Shown here: piece after piece, positions 10,173 to 21,341 of the stretch | Position numbering within the stretch: the stretch's first letter is position 1 | Layout: each line of letters opens with the position of its first letter | Origin: Papilionanthe hookeriana x Papilionanthe teres | Taxonomy: Eukaryota; Streptophyta; Magnoliopsida; Asparagales; Orchidaceae | Direction of reading: 5' to 3' | DNA: 64,000 bases | NCBI GenBank assembly: GCA_022702705.1 | Contig: CM040423.1 | Coordinates: 118,105,738-118,169,737 of the forward strand | Notes under the pieces: generated by a model | Database searches by the model: none | Told to the model about the DNA's origin: nothing | Seen by the model: only the letters and a program-made list of their open reading frames with translations | Translations under genes and position numbers: made by a program

Positions 10173-11911
10173 TGATTTAAGGTCTTTCCGCGCACTTAGC
10201 GTAATTTTAATTCTTTTTTTAACAAGTATATAATATATTCTTTTAATCACAGAGTTACTATTAAACACAACTATACGTATCGCTCAAGTAATACATGGCT
10301 CTAATGGAGTCCTGGATATCGATCTCACAAGGAATATTTTAAATGCTACAAACTAGGATTATAGAAATCAATTCAGAATCACAACTAGGAAATTGAAATT
10401 TCCTATCTGTCACTAATATGCAATCGACAATAATATGAAGTTTTAATAAACTAATTCTACTAACAGATAACTAATTCTACTAATAAAGTAAAGTTCAAAT
10501 ATATAAGCAAGAATCTTTCTCCTTGGTTAAGACATTTAAGTGAATAGATAATTAGAATTAGTTTAAATCGGTGTTGTGCCAAATAGGAGAATACCTATTT
10601 TTTACCCTTTAGTCCAGACATAAAGAACATTGACTAATCATATGCTTGGTTACTGAATCTACGGCTAGGCTACGAGGATACCGGCTCTCACTTCGGAGCT
10701 CCCACGTTCCCCTCGCCTGAGGGCTAACATCTACACTTCAGCACCCAAACGATAGGATCGAATTGAGGATTTTAGTCTGTCACTCTAAAATCTCCAATTC
10801 TAAGCTCGATGAATATTATTTCCTTATTTATTTGCACCCTCCTTCCAAGGACTTTGACCTCCCTGAATCTCGGATGTAATCTTTACTGTAGTTGTTAAAC
10901 TCAACATATTTTAACAAATCAATTGGCCATATTGAAAGTAAATTAAGATCTAAGTAAAAGATTATCACAACTACTTTAAACTTTTATTGGCACACTAATT
11001 TTAAAATACCATTTCACAAAAATATTAAAACAAGGAGAATGACAGATAAACTACTCAAATTTCATGGAGATGATACAATAAAACTTGGATTTCATATATA
11101 AAAGTAAGGTTCTACAAACAAAAGTAAATAAACATAACTTATCTTAAATTCTTCCCCAAGCAAACTCCTTGAAGTTCCTCTAAATCTCTTCCTTTCTTTA
11201 TAGTCTGCAGAATTCTCCTTCGAAATAGCAATGAAGAAGAGATCTCTCACTTCCCTTCCACTCTTACAATCTCTCGAAGAATTTCACAAAAATTTCACTA
11301 TCTGAACTCACTAATTAACACTCTAGAAACTCTATATGGACTCACTAGACTCACACACTTGACTCTCTGATGGATTAGAATGGCACGTGGTGGACATAAA
11401 TAGACGTTAAAGGACACGCTAGTGGACACTTTTTCTACCCCAAATTGTTCATTTTAAAATAGTTGAAGAGCTTCCAAGAGTTTTCCAAGCATCCCTTCGA
11501 AAATCGTCCACATTCAATGCACCTCGTGAAAGCACCGTCGATCCCGCCGTCGGCAGCCTCAAGCTCGCCGTCGGCGGCCTTCTAGAGCACTTAGCCTTGG
11601 ACCCTTATGCATAAGCCCCACTGTCGGTGGCCTCGATCATCACCGTCGGCAGGCTCCCTTGTAATATATTCTGAAATATCGGGAAAAACACGCCGTCGGC
11701 ACCATCAACCTCGTCGTTGGCGCCCTAGATCAAATTTTCATAATTTTGGTCCTTTTTGCTCCAAATTCGCTCCTTTTTGCATATTTTTTCTCATTGTCCA
11801 TAAATCAAAATACCTGCAGAAAAAAACCAAAAATGCCCTTCTTTAAAGTGCAATATCATCAAAATCAATATAAAATAGGCATAAAAATCTTAACATTTTT
11901 TCCTTGGGTCA
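10173..11911 (-). mobile_element. Solo LTR X1 nested in integrase (1.74 kb)
   Basis: Bounded by TG at 10173 and CA at 11911 with the perfect TSD TTGTC, it cuts the integrase frame exactly between ...KPRQ and QVLLYN. On the minus strand it starts TGACCCAAGG and includes GATGATATTGCACTTTAAAG, shared with X2 and X3. Near its low-coordinate end are the words ATCGATATCCAGGACTCCAT and TATTACTTGAGCGATACG, which resemble LTR ends of Athila-like gypsy elements. A GC-rich island (11520-11720) carries repeated CCGTCGGC words. It has about 70 bp at the low end not found in X3. Confidence 0.82.
11520..11720. repeat. GC-rich CCGTCGGC repeat island in LTR X1
   Basis: Five or more imperfect copies of CCGTCGGC(A/G)GCCTC-like words occur in about 200 bp of otherwise AT-rich LTR. 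The same slot in X2 holds GCGCTTAAGCGC-type words. A short plus-strand ORF over it is a shadow. Confidence 0.65.
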
Positions 11912-11916
11912 TTGTC

Positions 11917-12960
11917 TTGGCTTAATATTTTTATTTTGAATTTTCCGATCATGTCATATTTTTCATCTTTTCTTTATATATCTTAGCACTTTTATAAGAT
12001 CTATTCCTTATCTCTTCGAGCGCATTTAATTGCAATAATCTTTTCTCTCCAGCATCTTTCATATTATAGTTGAACTCTTTAGTAGCCGAATATTTTTTAT
12101 GCTCAAGTTTAACTGGTAAATGACAAGCTTTACCAAAAATTTGCATATATGGGACATTCATATAGGAGTCCTATATGCAGTCTTATAAGCCAACAAAGTG
12201 AAATCCAATTTAATTGACCAATCCTTTCTGTTTGGATTAACAGATTTTTCTAAAATTCTTTTAATTTCACGATTGTATAATTCAACCAAACCACTTGTCT
12301 GAGGATGATAAGCACTAGTAATTTTATGGATAATATGATATTTCTTTACTAGTTTCTTCGTAATTGCACTTCTAAAATGACTTTCTCCACCAGTTATGAT
12401 TACTCTTGGCATCCCAAACCTGCAAAATATATTCTTTCTTAAAAATTTTACAATACTTCAAGCATCACATCGAGGTAAAGCAACAGCTTCTGTCCATTTG
12501 GATACACAATCTACTGCTATCAAAATGTATAAATTTCTGAAAGATGGTATAAATGGTCCCATGAAATCTAATTACCAAATGTCAAATATTTCAACTTCGA
12601 ACATATAATTAAGGGGCATCTCATTTCTTCTAAAAATATTTCCTACACGCTGACATCAATCACATATTTTAATATAAGTATTAACATCCTTAAAAATTGT
12701 AGACCAATAAAATCTAGATTGTAGAATCTTATATGTAGTTTTATCAATACCAAAATGTCCCCCAAAATCAGAATCATGATATTTTTGAATAATTTGATAG
12801 GTTTCTTCTAATGGCACACATCCTCGAATAATCAGATCATTTTCTTGTTTATATAAATATGGGTCATCCTAAAAATTAGTCTTAGCTTCAGATAAATTTT
12901 TTTTCCTCTGTTGGTATGTCAATCCATATGGTTAAATGTCACTAACAATAAAGTTTATAA
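11917..12960 (-). pseudogene. Ty3/gypsy integrase: H2C2 finger and catalytic core
   Basis: The minus strand shows the H2C2 zinc-binding region (C-D-stop-CQRVGNI, Arg codon turned to TGA), then the rve core with AVDCVSKWTEA, PRVIITGGESHFRSAI and AYHPQTSGLVELYNREIK, and then KLDFTLLAYKTAYRTPI. In functional relatives the second catalytic Asp lies in an SDGGSHF-type motif; here TGGESHF has lost it, while the Glu of the GLVE-type motif remains. The frame continues with MQIFGKACHLPVKLEHK and HDRKIQNKN up to the LTR X1 junction. Multiple stops and a shifted frame make it inactive. It belongs to the Athila-like element on this strand. Confidence 0.85.
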
Positions 12961-13059
12961 TGTCTGCATACCATTGAACACGCCATTCATTTATAGTGAA
13001 CAATTTTTCATCAGGAAAGTGCTTATTAATTTCTTCATTAGAAAAGAGATATTTTCATT

Positions 13060-13437
13060 TTCAAGCATGGATAGATAATCAGAAATTTGATTATCAGCAC
13101 CCTTCTTATTTACTATCTCAAAGTCAAATTCTTACAAAAGAAGAATCCATCTTATCAGTCTTGGTTTAACATCCTTCTTTTTCATTAAATATTTAATAAC
13201 AGAATGGTCAGTATGCACCACACATTTAGTTCCAACTAAATATGATCAGAATTTATGAAGAACAAATACTATAGCTAATAACTCTTTCTTTGTTGTGGTA
13301 TAAATAATTTGAGCTTCATTAAGAGTTCTACTAGCATAGTAAATTACTTTGAAAACTTTATCATGTTTTTATCCTAAAACAGCTCCAATAGTATAATCAC
13401 TAGCATCACACATTAATTTAAAAGGTTTTTCCCAATT
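13060..13437 (-). pseudogene. Ty3/gypsy RNase H domain
   Basis: Minus-strand reading gives FKLMCDASDYTIGAVLG (first catalytic Asp), KKELLAIVFVLHKF (Glu), and CVVHTDHSVIKYL (Asp), the usual RNase H signature after RT in plant gypsy pol. Later comes FEIVNKKGADNQISDYLS. At least two stops interrupt it. Confidence 0.8.
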
Positions 13438-14396
13438 TTATGAAATAATAACTAATGTAGTGATTAATTTTTCTTTTAATAATTCAAAACTTTTTAGGCA
13501 GTCTTCATTAAAATTAAAAATTGCATCTTTTTCTAATAAATGATATAAAGGTTTAGTAATTTTTGAAAAGTCTTTAATATAACGCCTGTAAAATCCTGCA
13601 TGTACCAAAAAACTCCTATTCTCCCTTATATTCGTTGGGTAAGGTAAATTAACGATCAATTAAATTTTATAGGGTATACTTCTATACCTTTTTCTGAAAT
13701 TTAATGTCCTAAAACAATTCCTCCTGCTACCATAAATTGACATTTCCCAATTAAGGACTAAATTTGTTTCCTCACAGCGTTTAATAACTTTAGATAAATG
13801 TTCTAAACATGGTTGAAATGAAATTCCAAGCACTAAAAAATCATCCATAAACACTTCAATTCCTTTTTCAATTAAATCACAGAAAATTATCATCATACAT
13901 CTTTGAAATGTAGTAGGGGCATTACATAAACCAAAGGGAATTCTTCTAAAAGGAAATGTACCATAAGGACTAGTGAAAGTTGTTTTCTCTTGATCCTCAG
14001 GAGCAATTTGTATTTGGTGATAACAATATATCCATCCAAAAAGCAAAAGTATTTATGCCCAGCTAGTCTATCCAATGTTTGATCAAGAAAGGAAAGTGAA
14101 AAATGATCTTTCGTGGTGGCTAGATTTAGTTCTCTATAATCAATGCATATTCATCATCCTATAACTTGTCTTGTTGATATTAATTCATTATTTTCATTAA
14201 CAGTTACAGCTACTCCTCCTTTCTTAGGAACACAGTGAATAGGACTAACACATGCACTATCTGAAATAGGGTAGATAATTCCAGCATCTAACCACTTTAA
14301 AATTTCTTTCTTAACAACCACTTTCAAAATAGGATTTAATCTCCTTTGAGGATCAACCATGAGTTTGTAGTTTTCTTCCATAAGGATTTTGTGCAT
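13438..14396 (-). pseudogene. Ty3/gypsy reverse transcriptase
   Basis: The RT begins around MVDPQRRLNPILKVVVKKEI, followed by AGIIYPISDSACVSPIHCVP. It continues with fingers/palm motifs APEDQEKTTFTSPYGTFPF, FGLCNAPTTFQRCM, and the active-site FMDDF (the YXDD equivalent). A thumb/connection part YRRYIKDFSKITKPLYHLL ends it at 13438. Several frame shifts occur near 13660, 13900 and 14100. Motif wording is that of the Athila/Tat side of Ty3/gypsy. The protein would copy element RNA into DNA; this copy cannot. Confidence 0.9.
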
Positions 14397-14903
14397 ACAA
14401 ATTGAATTAATGATTCATTTAATATCAACGATGGTCCATCCAAAGGCTTTCTTATGCTTCTTTAAAGATTCAAGTAAACTCTCTTCTTCTTTAGTAGTTA
14501 ATTTCAAGGAAATTATAACATGCAAAGTTGAGTAATCACCTAAAAACGTATATTTTAAATGTTTAGGAAGTAACTTCAATTCTAGTTCAGGAGATTTTTC
14601 AATTTAAGGACAAAAAAATTCATCTTTCTTTGTCATGTCCAAAACTTCAAAACTTTGTTAAACATAATTTAAATCTTCTTCATTAAAGTCATCAGAATAT
14701 TGTGTTTTCTCTTCTTCCTTGTTTTCCAACTTTTCACTTTCAAAATTTTCTTCATAATTTGCTTCGAAATGACATTCACTCAGATATCTTATTACATTCA
14801 TCCTGAAACATTCATTATATTTACCTTTTGCAGGATATTTCATTGATTTTGAAATATTAAATGTAACACTTTGATCATTAATAGTCATAGTTAATTTCCC
14901 TTT
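14397..14903 (-). pseudogene. Gypsy protease-RT linker region
   Basis: Open for 76 codons at 14658-14888, with an acidic run (EKLENKEEEKTQ). No domain is recognised. It lies between protease and RT in the right order for pol. Confidence 0.5.
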
Positions 14904-15275
14904 CTACACATTCATCATTGCTCTTCCTATAGCTAGGAAGGGTCTCTCCAAAATAATAGGTATCTCCTTATCTTCCTTCATATCTAGAACAATGAAATCA
15001 ACAAGGAAAATAAATTGATTCACTTTTACTAAAACAGCTTCTATAACTCCTTTAGGATAGGTTATTGAATGATCTGTTAACTGCAGAGTTACAGTAGTCG
15101 GGGTTATTTCTCCTAATCCCAGTCTTTTAAATATAGATAATGACATAGGGTTAATACTTGTACCTAAATCACATAAAGCTTTCCCATAAAATTTATCTCT
15201 GATTGCACATGGAATTGTGAAGCTACCAGGTTCTTTAAGCTTTTCAGCAAGTTTTTTTATATTATTGCACTGCAT
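14904..15275 (-). pseudogene. Ty3/gypsy aspartic protease
   Basis: An open stretch of 123 codons has IPCAIRDKFYGKALCDLGTS, where DLG(T/A)S is the active-site motif typical of Athila-like proteases, then PMSLSIFKRLGLGE, and the downstream PIILERPFLAIGRAMMNV (usually PIILGRPFLATG). It would process the gag-pol polyprotein. It lies upstream of RT and downstream of gag on the same strand. It is the best preserved part of the element. Confidence 0.85.
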
Positions 15276-15869
15276 TTTTCACTAAGTGCAACAGTCTCGT
15301 TATCTTCAAACTTCTTTTTTCTATTTAGAATATTCTTCATAAACTTCACATAGCTTGGCATTTATTAAGGCTTCAGCAAATGAAATATTTATTATGAGTT
15401 TCTTAAAAATCTTCATGAATTTTGAAAATTGCTTATCCAATTTTTATTGTCAAAGTCTCTGAGGAAATGGTGTTGGAGGTTTTTCTAAATCAATTTTTGG
15501 TGGAGAAATAGGTCTTTCCAAACCCTTCTGAGCTTCCTCTTTTAGTTCTTTAATCTCTTCTTTCTCTACTTCAATCTATTTTTAAACTTTACCTTCTAAC
15601 TCTCTTCTACTTCTTAACTGAATAGCTTTTACTTGTCCTTTATTTTTGTCTCTTGGATTTATCTTTATATTACTAAGAAGTGTTCACTGGGATCTATTAT
15701 TTAATGAACTAGTTATCTGTACCAATTGATTCTCAATATTTCTAATTGTAGCTCATTGACTTTAAAATTGATTTCCTATTTATAACACCACTGCTTCTAT
15801 AGATAACTTCTTCTCCATAAATTGTGAAGCACTGTTAAAACCTGGAGGATAGTAGGTCTATAATTATGA
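15276..15869 (-). pseudogene. Gag-protease spacer of gypsy element
   Basis: This AT-rich region contains broken frames with proline/lysine-rich words, as expected between gag and protease. No confident domain, many stops. Confidence 0.45.
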
Positions 15870-16588
15870 TTCTCTTAGTTTTTTCAATTCCCCCACTTGG
15901 TTTACTTGAGTGTTCTCCCATTTTTTATTATTATCACCCTAATTATTGTTATTTCAGTTAAATTTTGGATGGTTCCTCCAACCTAAGTTATAATAATTGG
16001 AATATGGGTTATTAGGCTTGTTTATGACATTCAAAGTTTCTAATGATGTTTGGGGATCTACCATTTGGCCTAATGAATTTTCTTCAATCATTAAAATTAG
16101 TTGAGAACAATTCATTCCAAATTGGTCTACCTTTATTGAAATTGCAGCAACTTGATTTTCTAACATTGCAAAAGCATCAGAATCATTAATAGATGTTATT
16201 TTTTTAAGATTTACCCTCTCATAAGACCATTAAAAATTATTTGTAACAATTTCTTCAATTAAAGTATAAGCATCATTAAACTATTTAAACATCAATGAAC
16301 CGCCAGGATCAGCATCGAAAATAGATTTAAAAGATCCAACTAATCTATTATGAAAAGTTTGAAATATTAACCAATTTAGTATTGAATGATGTTGGCACTT
16401 TCTTATGAGATCTTTAAAACGTTTCTATGCTTCATAAATAGATTCCCCTTCAATCTGGCAAAAAGATGTAATAAAATTTCTTAGCTTAGTGGCCTTTGAT
16501 GGTGGAAAATATTTAGCAAGAAATTTTTATGCTAAATATCGTTTTCCTTCTTATGATTCAGTAACAATTTATGAAATTGTGTTGTGGA
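15870..16588 (-). pseudogene. Athila-like gag, 5' truncated
   Basis: The minus strand reads KFLAKYFPPSKATKLRNFIT, then IEGESIYEA-stop-KRFKDLIRKC, LVGSFKSIFDADPGGSLMF, SDAFAMLENQVAAI and the tail NPYSNYYNLGWRNHPKFN. These are hallmark motifs of Athila/Tat gag (usual tail YNPGWRNHPNFSW). The N-terminal third is missing: the frame stops near 16588, where LTR X2 sequence begins. Several stops are present. Gag would form the capsid. Confidence 0.85.
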
Positions 16589-18049
16589 AGTATACTAAAT
16601 GTGTTGTGTCAAATATGAGCAATTATATTCTTTACCCTTACTAGAGATGCTATAAATAACATAGGTTAATCTATTGTTTTATAAACCTTGAAGAGGGGTT
16701 AGGCAGGAAAGATGCTAATTCTCACTCTAGAGTTTTCTCTATTCCCTCCACCTAGGAGCTATCATCTCGTATCAAAACATAAAACAATAAATTGAATTGA
16801 GGGCTTTAGCCTGTCACTCTAAATTTCTCTAATCCTACACCATCAATGTATATCTCTCTATTTATTTGTACTCAACTATATGAATTACATTCTAATCCAT
16901 ATAATCTCATGTTATTATTTCCAAATGTTAACTGAGACAATATAAAACCGGTTCTTACATGTTCTCACAACATATTTTAACATTTTAGTTAGCCAAATCA
17001 AGAAGTAAATGAAGTGCAAGATTTTGAATCGTCACACTTTCTTCCAACATTGAAATCATATACTTCACACAACATACTTTCATATATTTATTATTTCATC
17101 ATTTTAAGAAAAAAAATAAAGAATACTACTCAGAATTCATGGAGAACATATAATCACAACTTTGTTTAAAAGAGGAAATCATAGTGAAAACACAAGAAGT
17201 CTTAATTAAAAATCAAATGTAATAACAAAGATAAAGACTTATCTGATATCCTCTTCACAATACTTTTGAAGTTCCTTTGAAACTTTGTTTTTCCTTACAA
17301 GACTCCTTAGAGGTAGGCGCCCAACTCTAAAGACTCCAATTCTCTAAAAAGCTCTTAATACAAAGTAAATTTAGGTAAAAAGTGTTGAAGTGGAGTAGTA
17401 GTAAATGAAGAAACACTCTTACACTACTTACACACTCTATAACAACAGCACTAAAACACTCTAATTTACTCTCTAACACTTCTAATTACTACTCTAAAAC
17501 TCCTCTCAAAACCTCTCTCTTCCTGATCTTCAAGTCTTTTTTTTAATACTTTTATAAAAGGTGTTTTCGTATCACTTCAAATTGTGTTCTGATTCAACGT
17601 ATCTTCCAAAAGATGCATTCATTCAAGAGTATTTTCAAAGAAAATTGGTGCCAATAGGTAGTTACCCACGTTCTCATCAAGAGATGCCTCAAAAACCTCT
17701 TCAAAATCGCGTCAAAAATGAAATAACTCCTTTTTTTCTAACTGTCGCGCTTAAGCGCGAGGTCTCGGCGCTTAGACGCAGTTCATCTAGCGTGTAAGCT
17801 CCAACTGTGGCGCATAACCGCAGGGCCTTGGCACGTAAGCGCGGGGTCCGGCGCTTAGCCGCCGCAGATCACTTCTTCAATTTTCTTCATTTTTACTCCA
17901 AATTTGATACTTTTTCACTCTTTGCATCATATTCATCCATTTAATCATACCTGTAAGAAAATACACAAAATGTCTTCCATTAAAGTACAATATCATCAAA
18001 AATAGATATAAAAATGTACATAAAAATACTATATATTTTAGGTGTATCA
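16566..18049 (-). mobile_element. LTR X2 (related to X1/X3)
   Basis: The minus strand starts TGATACACC at 18049 and contains TTTTTGATGATATTGTACTT, matching X1 and X3. The word AATTGAGGGCTTTAGCCTG, followed by TCACTCTAAA, matches X1 at about 10760. A near duplication GTAAC (16561-16565) / GTAAT (18050-18054) is a candidate TSD, but the low-coordinate end lacks TG, so that boundary is unsure. It could be a solo LTR or the 5' LTR of the gag-pol element. The DNA to its right is not gag. Confidence 0.65.
17740..17875. repeat. GCGCTTAAGCGC repeat island in LTR X2
   Basis: Six or so imperfect copies of a 20-22 bp GC-rich unit (GCGCTTAAGCGCGAGGTC, GGCGCATAACCGCAGGG, GGCACGTAAGCGCGGGG). The words are partly palindromic and resemble those at 3800-3885. 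Confidence 0.7.
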
Positions 18050-18465
18050 GTAATCTAGTTTTGTCTCCTAGCATAGTTGACCACAAAACCATTGAGGATG
18101 ATGTTCCATTGGTCTTCACTGAAGGTACTTCTCATTCCCATAAGGAATGTCCCATCAATGATGATAACACTTGATTTACCTCTTGAGGCTAGACATTGAG
18201 CATAGCAGTCTGCTGATACTGAACACTACCTTTAGAGTAACCACTTATATGCCCGTGATGAATCTTCCATTAAGGTGATGAGTGATGCTCTTGAATAGGA
18301 GTGGTGGGACCAAAAGACAAAGAAGAAGAAAAAAGGTTTTATGGAACTCATGAATCTACATGATGTCAGTCATGTCATTGCTGGTGGGAGCTCTTACAAT
18401 GTTCTAATGGAGTCCCTCAATAGAACTAGGAGAAGGGGCAAATTCATTACTAATGATTAACCTGT

Positions 18466-18758
18466 TGTGCTGAAATGTTAGGGGACTGCTCATTTCTTGA
18501 AAAGATATGAAAAAGTTGATTATCATCAGAAATAATCTTCACTTTAATATGCTTTTTCCAAAAGACCAAAATATTTAGAGAAATTACGAAAACACTCAAA
18601 ACTTTTGAACCTCTTTATAATTTTACCATTGTTAAGGGAACTAAAGGTTTTAAAATAGCCCAAATATTTACTGTGTGGATCCTGCTTAAAGCCTTTAGTC
18701 TAGTAAGTGAATAAGGATATGCTACTCCCTTGATATTCCAGATAAGTACATTAAGCAT
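18466..18758 (-). pseudogene. LINE ORF2 endonuclease N-terminus, copy 2
   Basis: The minus strand from the ATG at 18758 reads MLNVLIWNIKGVAYPYSLTR, then IHTVNIWAILKPLVPL (the start of an exonuclease-endonuclease-phosphatase domain; relatives have N.RG and a metal-binding ILE/LLE). After one stop come ILVFWKKHIKVKIISDDNQL and FHIF. In this copy the expected Glu of ILEP is Lys. It lies about 460 bp downstream of the ORF1 remnant at 19218, so this is one 5'-to-3' LINE on the minus strand. The rest of ORF2 is not seen. Confidence 0.75.
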
Positions 18759-19217
18759 GATTAGGCAATATATTGCCTAGTAAGGGTATGCCCATGATCT
18801 CCTTCAGAATAATAATGTCTCCCACTTCTGCTAAAAATGACCCCTCCAAATTTAACAATTCACAGTGTCCCTATTTTTTTCTTCTAGACCCTTTTGGTTT
18901 TCCATTTCCCTTCTAACATTGATCAAGTTTCAAAAAAAAATAGTGTCTTTCTGACCCACTAAATTTTCCATATCTCCAACCAAGTTTGAACCTCCCAAAG
19001 CATCCACCAGCCTCTCCGAACCAGCCCCAGTAACAACCCTAACCCCAAGAGGATGTCGCCCCATAGAGCGTTAAGCCTTAACCTATCCAAATCTACCAAC
19101 CTCAGCAGCCCCTCACTTCGGCATTCGACCCCACTACCCCCCCCTCCCAAAGGATCTCTCCTCACAAACCCCCTCCACCATATTCACTTCAGTAAAACCC
19201 AAACAACCATCTCTAGT

Positions 19218-20180
19218 TCACTCAACCATACTAAAATTGGGCTTATTAATAATTAAATTTTGCACCTCAACAAGTTTAGCCATTGTTTTACCCTCCTTTA
19301 AAATCAAAACCTCAGTATTCTTACAAGAAAGATACGAATTACCACCATTAGTGTTAAATTTTCTTAAATTTAGGTGTAAGTTGTAGCATTGTTGATTCAA
19401 GTGATCAAAAATTCTACAATTATTACGGTATAGAGGATGTTGTTCAATGGCCACCTGCTGCCAATAGCCTTCTTGAGCAGAGCCTATCCATACCTCTTCC
19501 AAATCAAGCTGAGTAATACCTAGTTCTACTAAAATTATGGTTTTTGAGGGTCTCGACAATGTAAAGGTGAAGGAATCCATCTTAAACCGTTTCCCAAATA
19601 TTGCCGCAATGAGAAAAGAATTTCATGACGAAATAAATGAAACTTGACACCAATGAAACAAATCAAAATCAGAATCACAGGAGATTCCATATGTGGATCA
19701 AAGTCCACCGACCATTTAAGAATCTCCGTAGCCCTGTCCTCAATGCACACTATTCTCCTGACAAAAAGCCTTGTCTAATGTTCTTCCTTGGTAAGTTGGA
19801 TAAGACTGTCTCTGGCATAATAGACCTTTCTTCCAACTACCCACCAAATTCGTCAATTCGAATTCATTTCTAAAGAGCTCAAGTTTTGGATGGTCATAGA
19901 AGAATTTTCCCACCAGAGCTAACTGAAAGGAAGAAGTAAGGATATTGTTTCATTGTCGGAGATAAAAATATCCAGTTCACTACTTTTCTTTCCCGCTTTT
20001 TTGATAAAGCTATAATCTCCACCTAAACATAATGAATCATGAAAAGCTTGAGGAATAAAAACATAGTTTAGAACCAGCATTGTCATTTTTGCTGGCAAGA
20101 ACCTCAACAAACGAATGCTCCATGATCTCACCACAACCCTACCAAAATCACCATGGAGTCTCCAGAGCCCTAGCCGCAAC
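19218..20180 (-). pseudogene. LINE ORF1 (DUF4283 + degenerate knuckle), copy 2
   Basis: The 5' part has FIPQAFHDSLCLGGDYSFIK, matching copy 1. DUF4283 C-terminal motifs follow (ATEILKWSVDFDPHMESPVI, LFRHEILFSLRQYLGNGL). The zinc knuckle is YRNNCRIFDHLNQQCYN; the first Cys of CX2C and the usual Gly are lost. The frame is broken at least four times. A plus-strand ORF through here is a shadow. A proline/valine-rich linker (18960-19217) leads to the endonuclease part. Confidence 0.78.
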
Positions 20181-20186
20181 CTCCAT

Positions 20187-20190
<4 letters not shown>

Positions 20191-20270
<80 letters not shown>
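20191..20270. repeat. (AT)n microsatellite at LINE copy 2 5' end
   Basis: A pure AT run of 80 bases begins about 10 bp upstream (minus sense) of the LINE 5' region. Confidence 0.97.
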
Positions 20271-20273
<3 letters not shown>

Positions 20274-21341
20274 GCAATAAAAGGTAAACCATCATCAGAT
20301 AAATTTTTTATTGAATCCTAAATGCAAAGTGAAAATGTGTAAAAACATTTATATGTAGAGATTAATTAGTTTACACAATAGCTCATAATTATATACATGA
20401 GAATCTAACATTTTATTTCTTATATCATAAAAAAGGCATAACATCTAGTCCATTGCAACTAGCGAAATATAAAATAGATGCAGCATACACTTCTGCGAGT
20501 TGTAATAAAAAGTGCTATGTAAAACCAAACATTAATTTTGTCTATATCCTATAAATAGAAATTGTTTTATACATTATATTGATAAGAACGCCTCAATCAG
20601 GTCTCATGGATTCAAACTTTGCGCTTTACATTGTGAAGCTCATTTACCACCATACTCTTTACAGGTGATTGTCTCATTGAGATAAAACAAGAACAAGTGT
20701 GGTCCCATGATTCATAATACTATTTTCTTTTGAATGTTCTTAAGTTATGTGATGTGAGAATATTTTATGTTTCTCAAAGCAAGAAACAATGTTGTGAACT
20801 TTTTGAACCTTATGGGATATTTGGTTTAAACTTCTAACTTAAATTGGGAGAAATTTTCTTCTTTTTTTTCCTTTTGCATTTTGTAGTTTTTTAATTTTTT
20901 TGTGTCAATTAGTGTTGCGGTGGACGTTGGAGAAGCCATAGAAGACGCCAACTCGTAATCTATGGCTTGGACGGTTGGAGGAAGGATGGAATTGGTACGA
21001 CCAAGATGCAGGATGAAAGACCATATAAGCCATTGAGAAGAGTTTAAGGAAAGGTAGCGTTGAAGTCAAGTTTAGCACTAGCTGCTGCAAAATATGTTTT
21101 AAAAATAGCACAAAATACCTTTTGTTTTTATAAATGGATTTAAAATCATTTTAATTAAAAAAATAGAAATTAAAACAAATAAAAAAACAACAAACAAACA
21201 GAATTTTGTCTCTATTTTTAGAAAAAAAATTAAAGAACACAAGTTAAAAATGGTTCCTAATAGCCCTAGAAGCTCTTAGACTGATTACATTGCTTAGAAC
21301 ACATGAACGCACTTCAAATTTGTATAGGAGATGCCAATTAA
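20271..21341. other. Gene-free AT-rich stretch
   Basis: No coding homology, intron signals or repeats are visible apart from A/T runs. The last three bases (TAA, 21339-21341) are the left TSD of the next element. Confidence 0.6.

Noticed and set aside
18050..18460. Gag N-terminus or LINE ORF2 continuation right of LTR X2
   Set aside because: Translated in all frames, it shows neither the missing gag third nor clear endonuclease motifs, so its origin is left open.
20080..20321. Plus-strand ORFs with YIYIYI runs
   Set aside because: Translation of an (AT)n microsatellite. Same for 1106-1291, 50897-50940 and 51573-51878.
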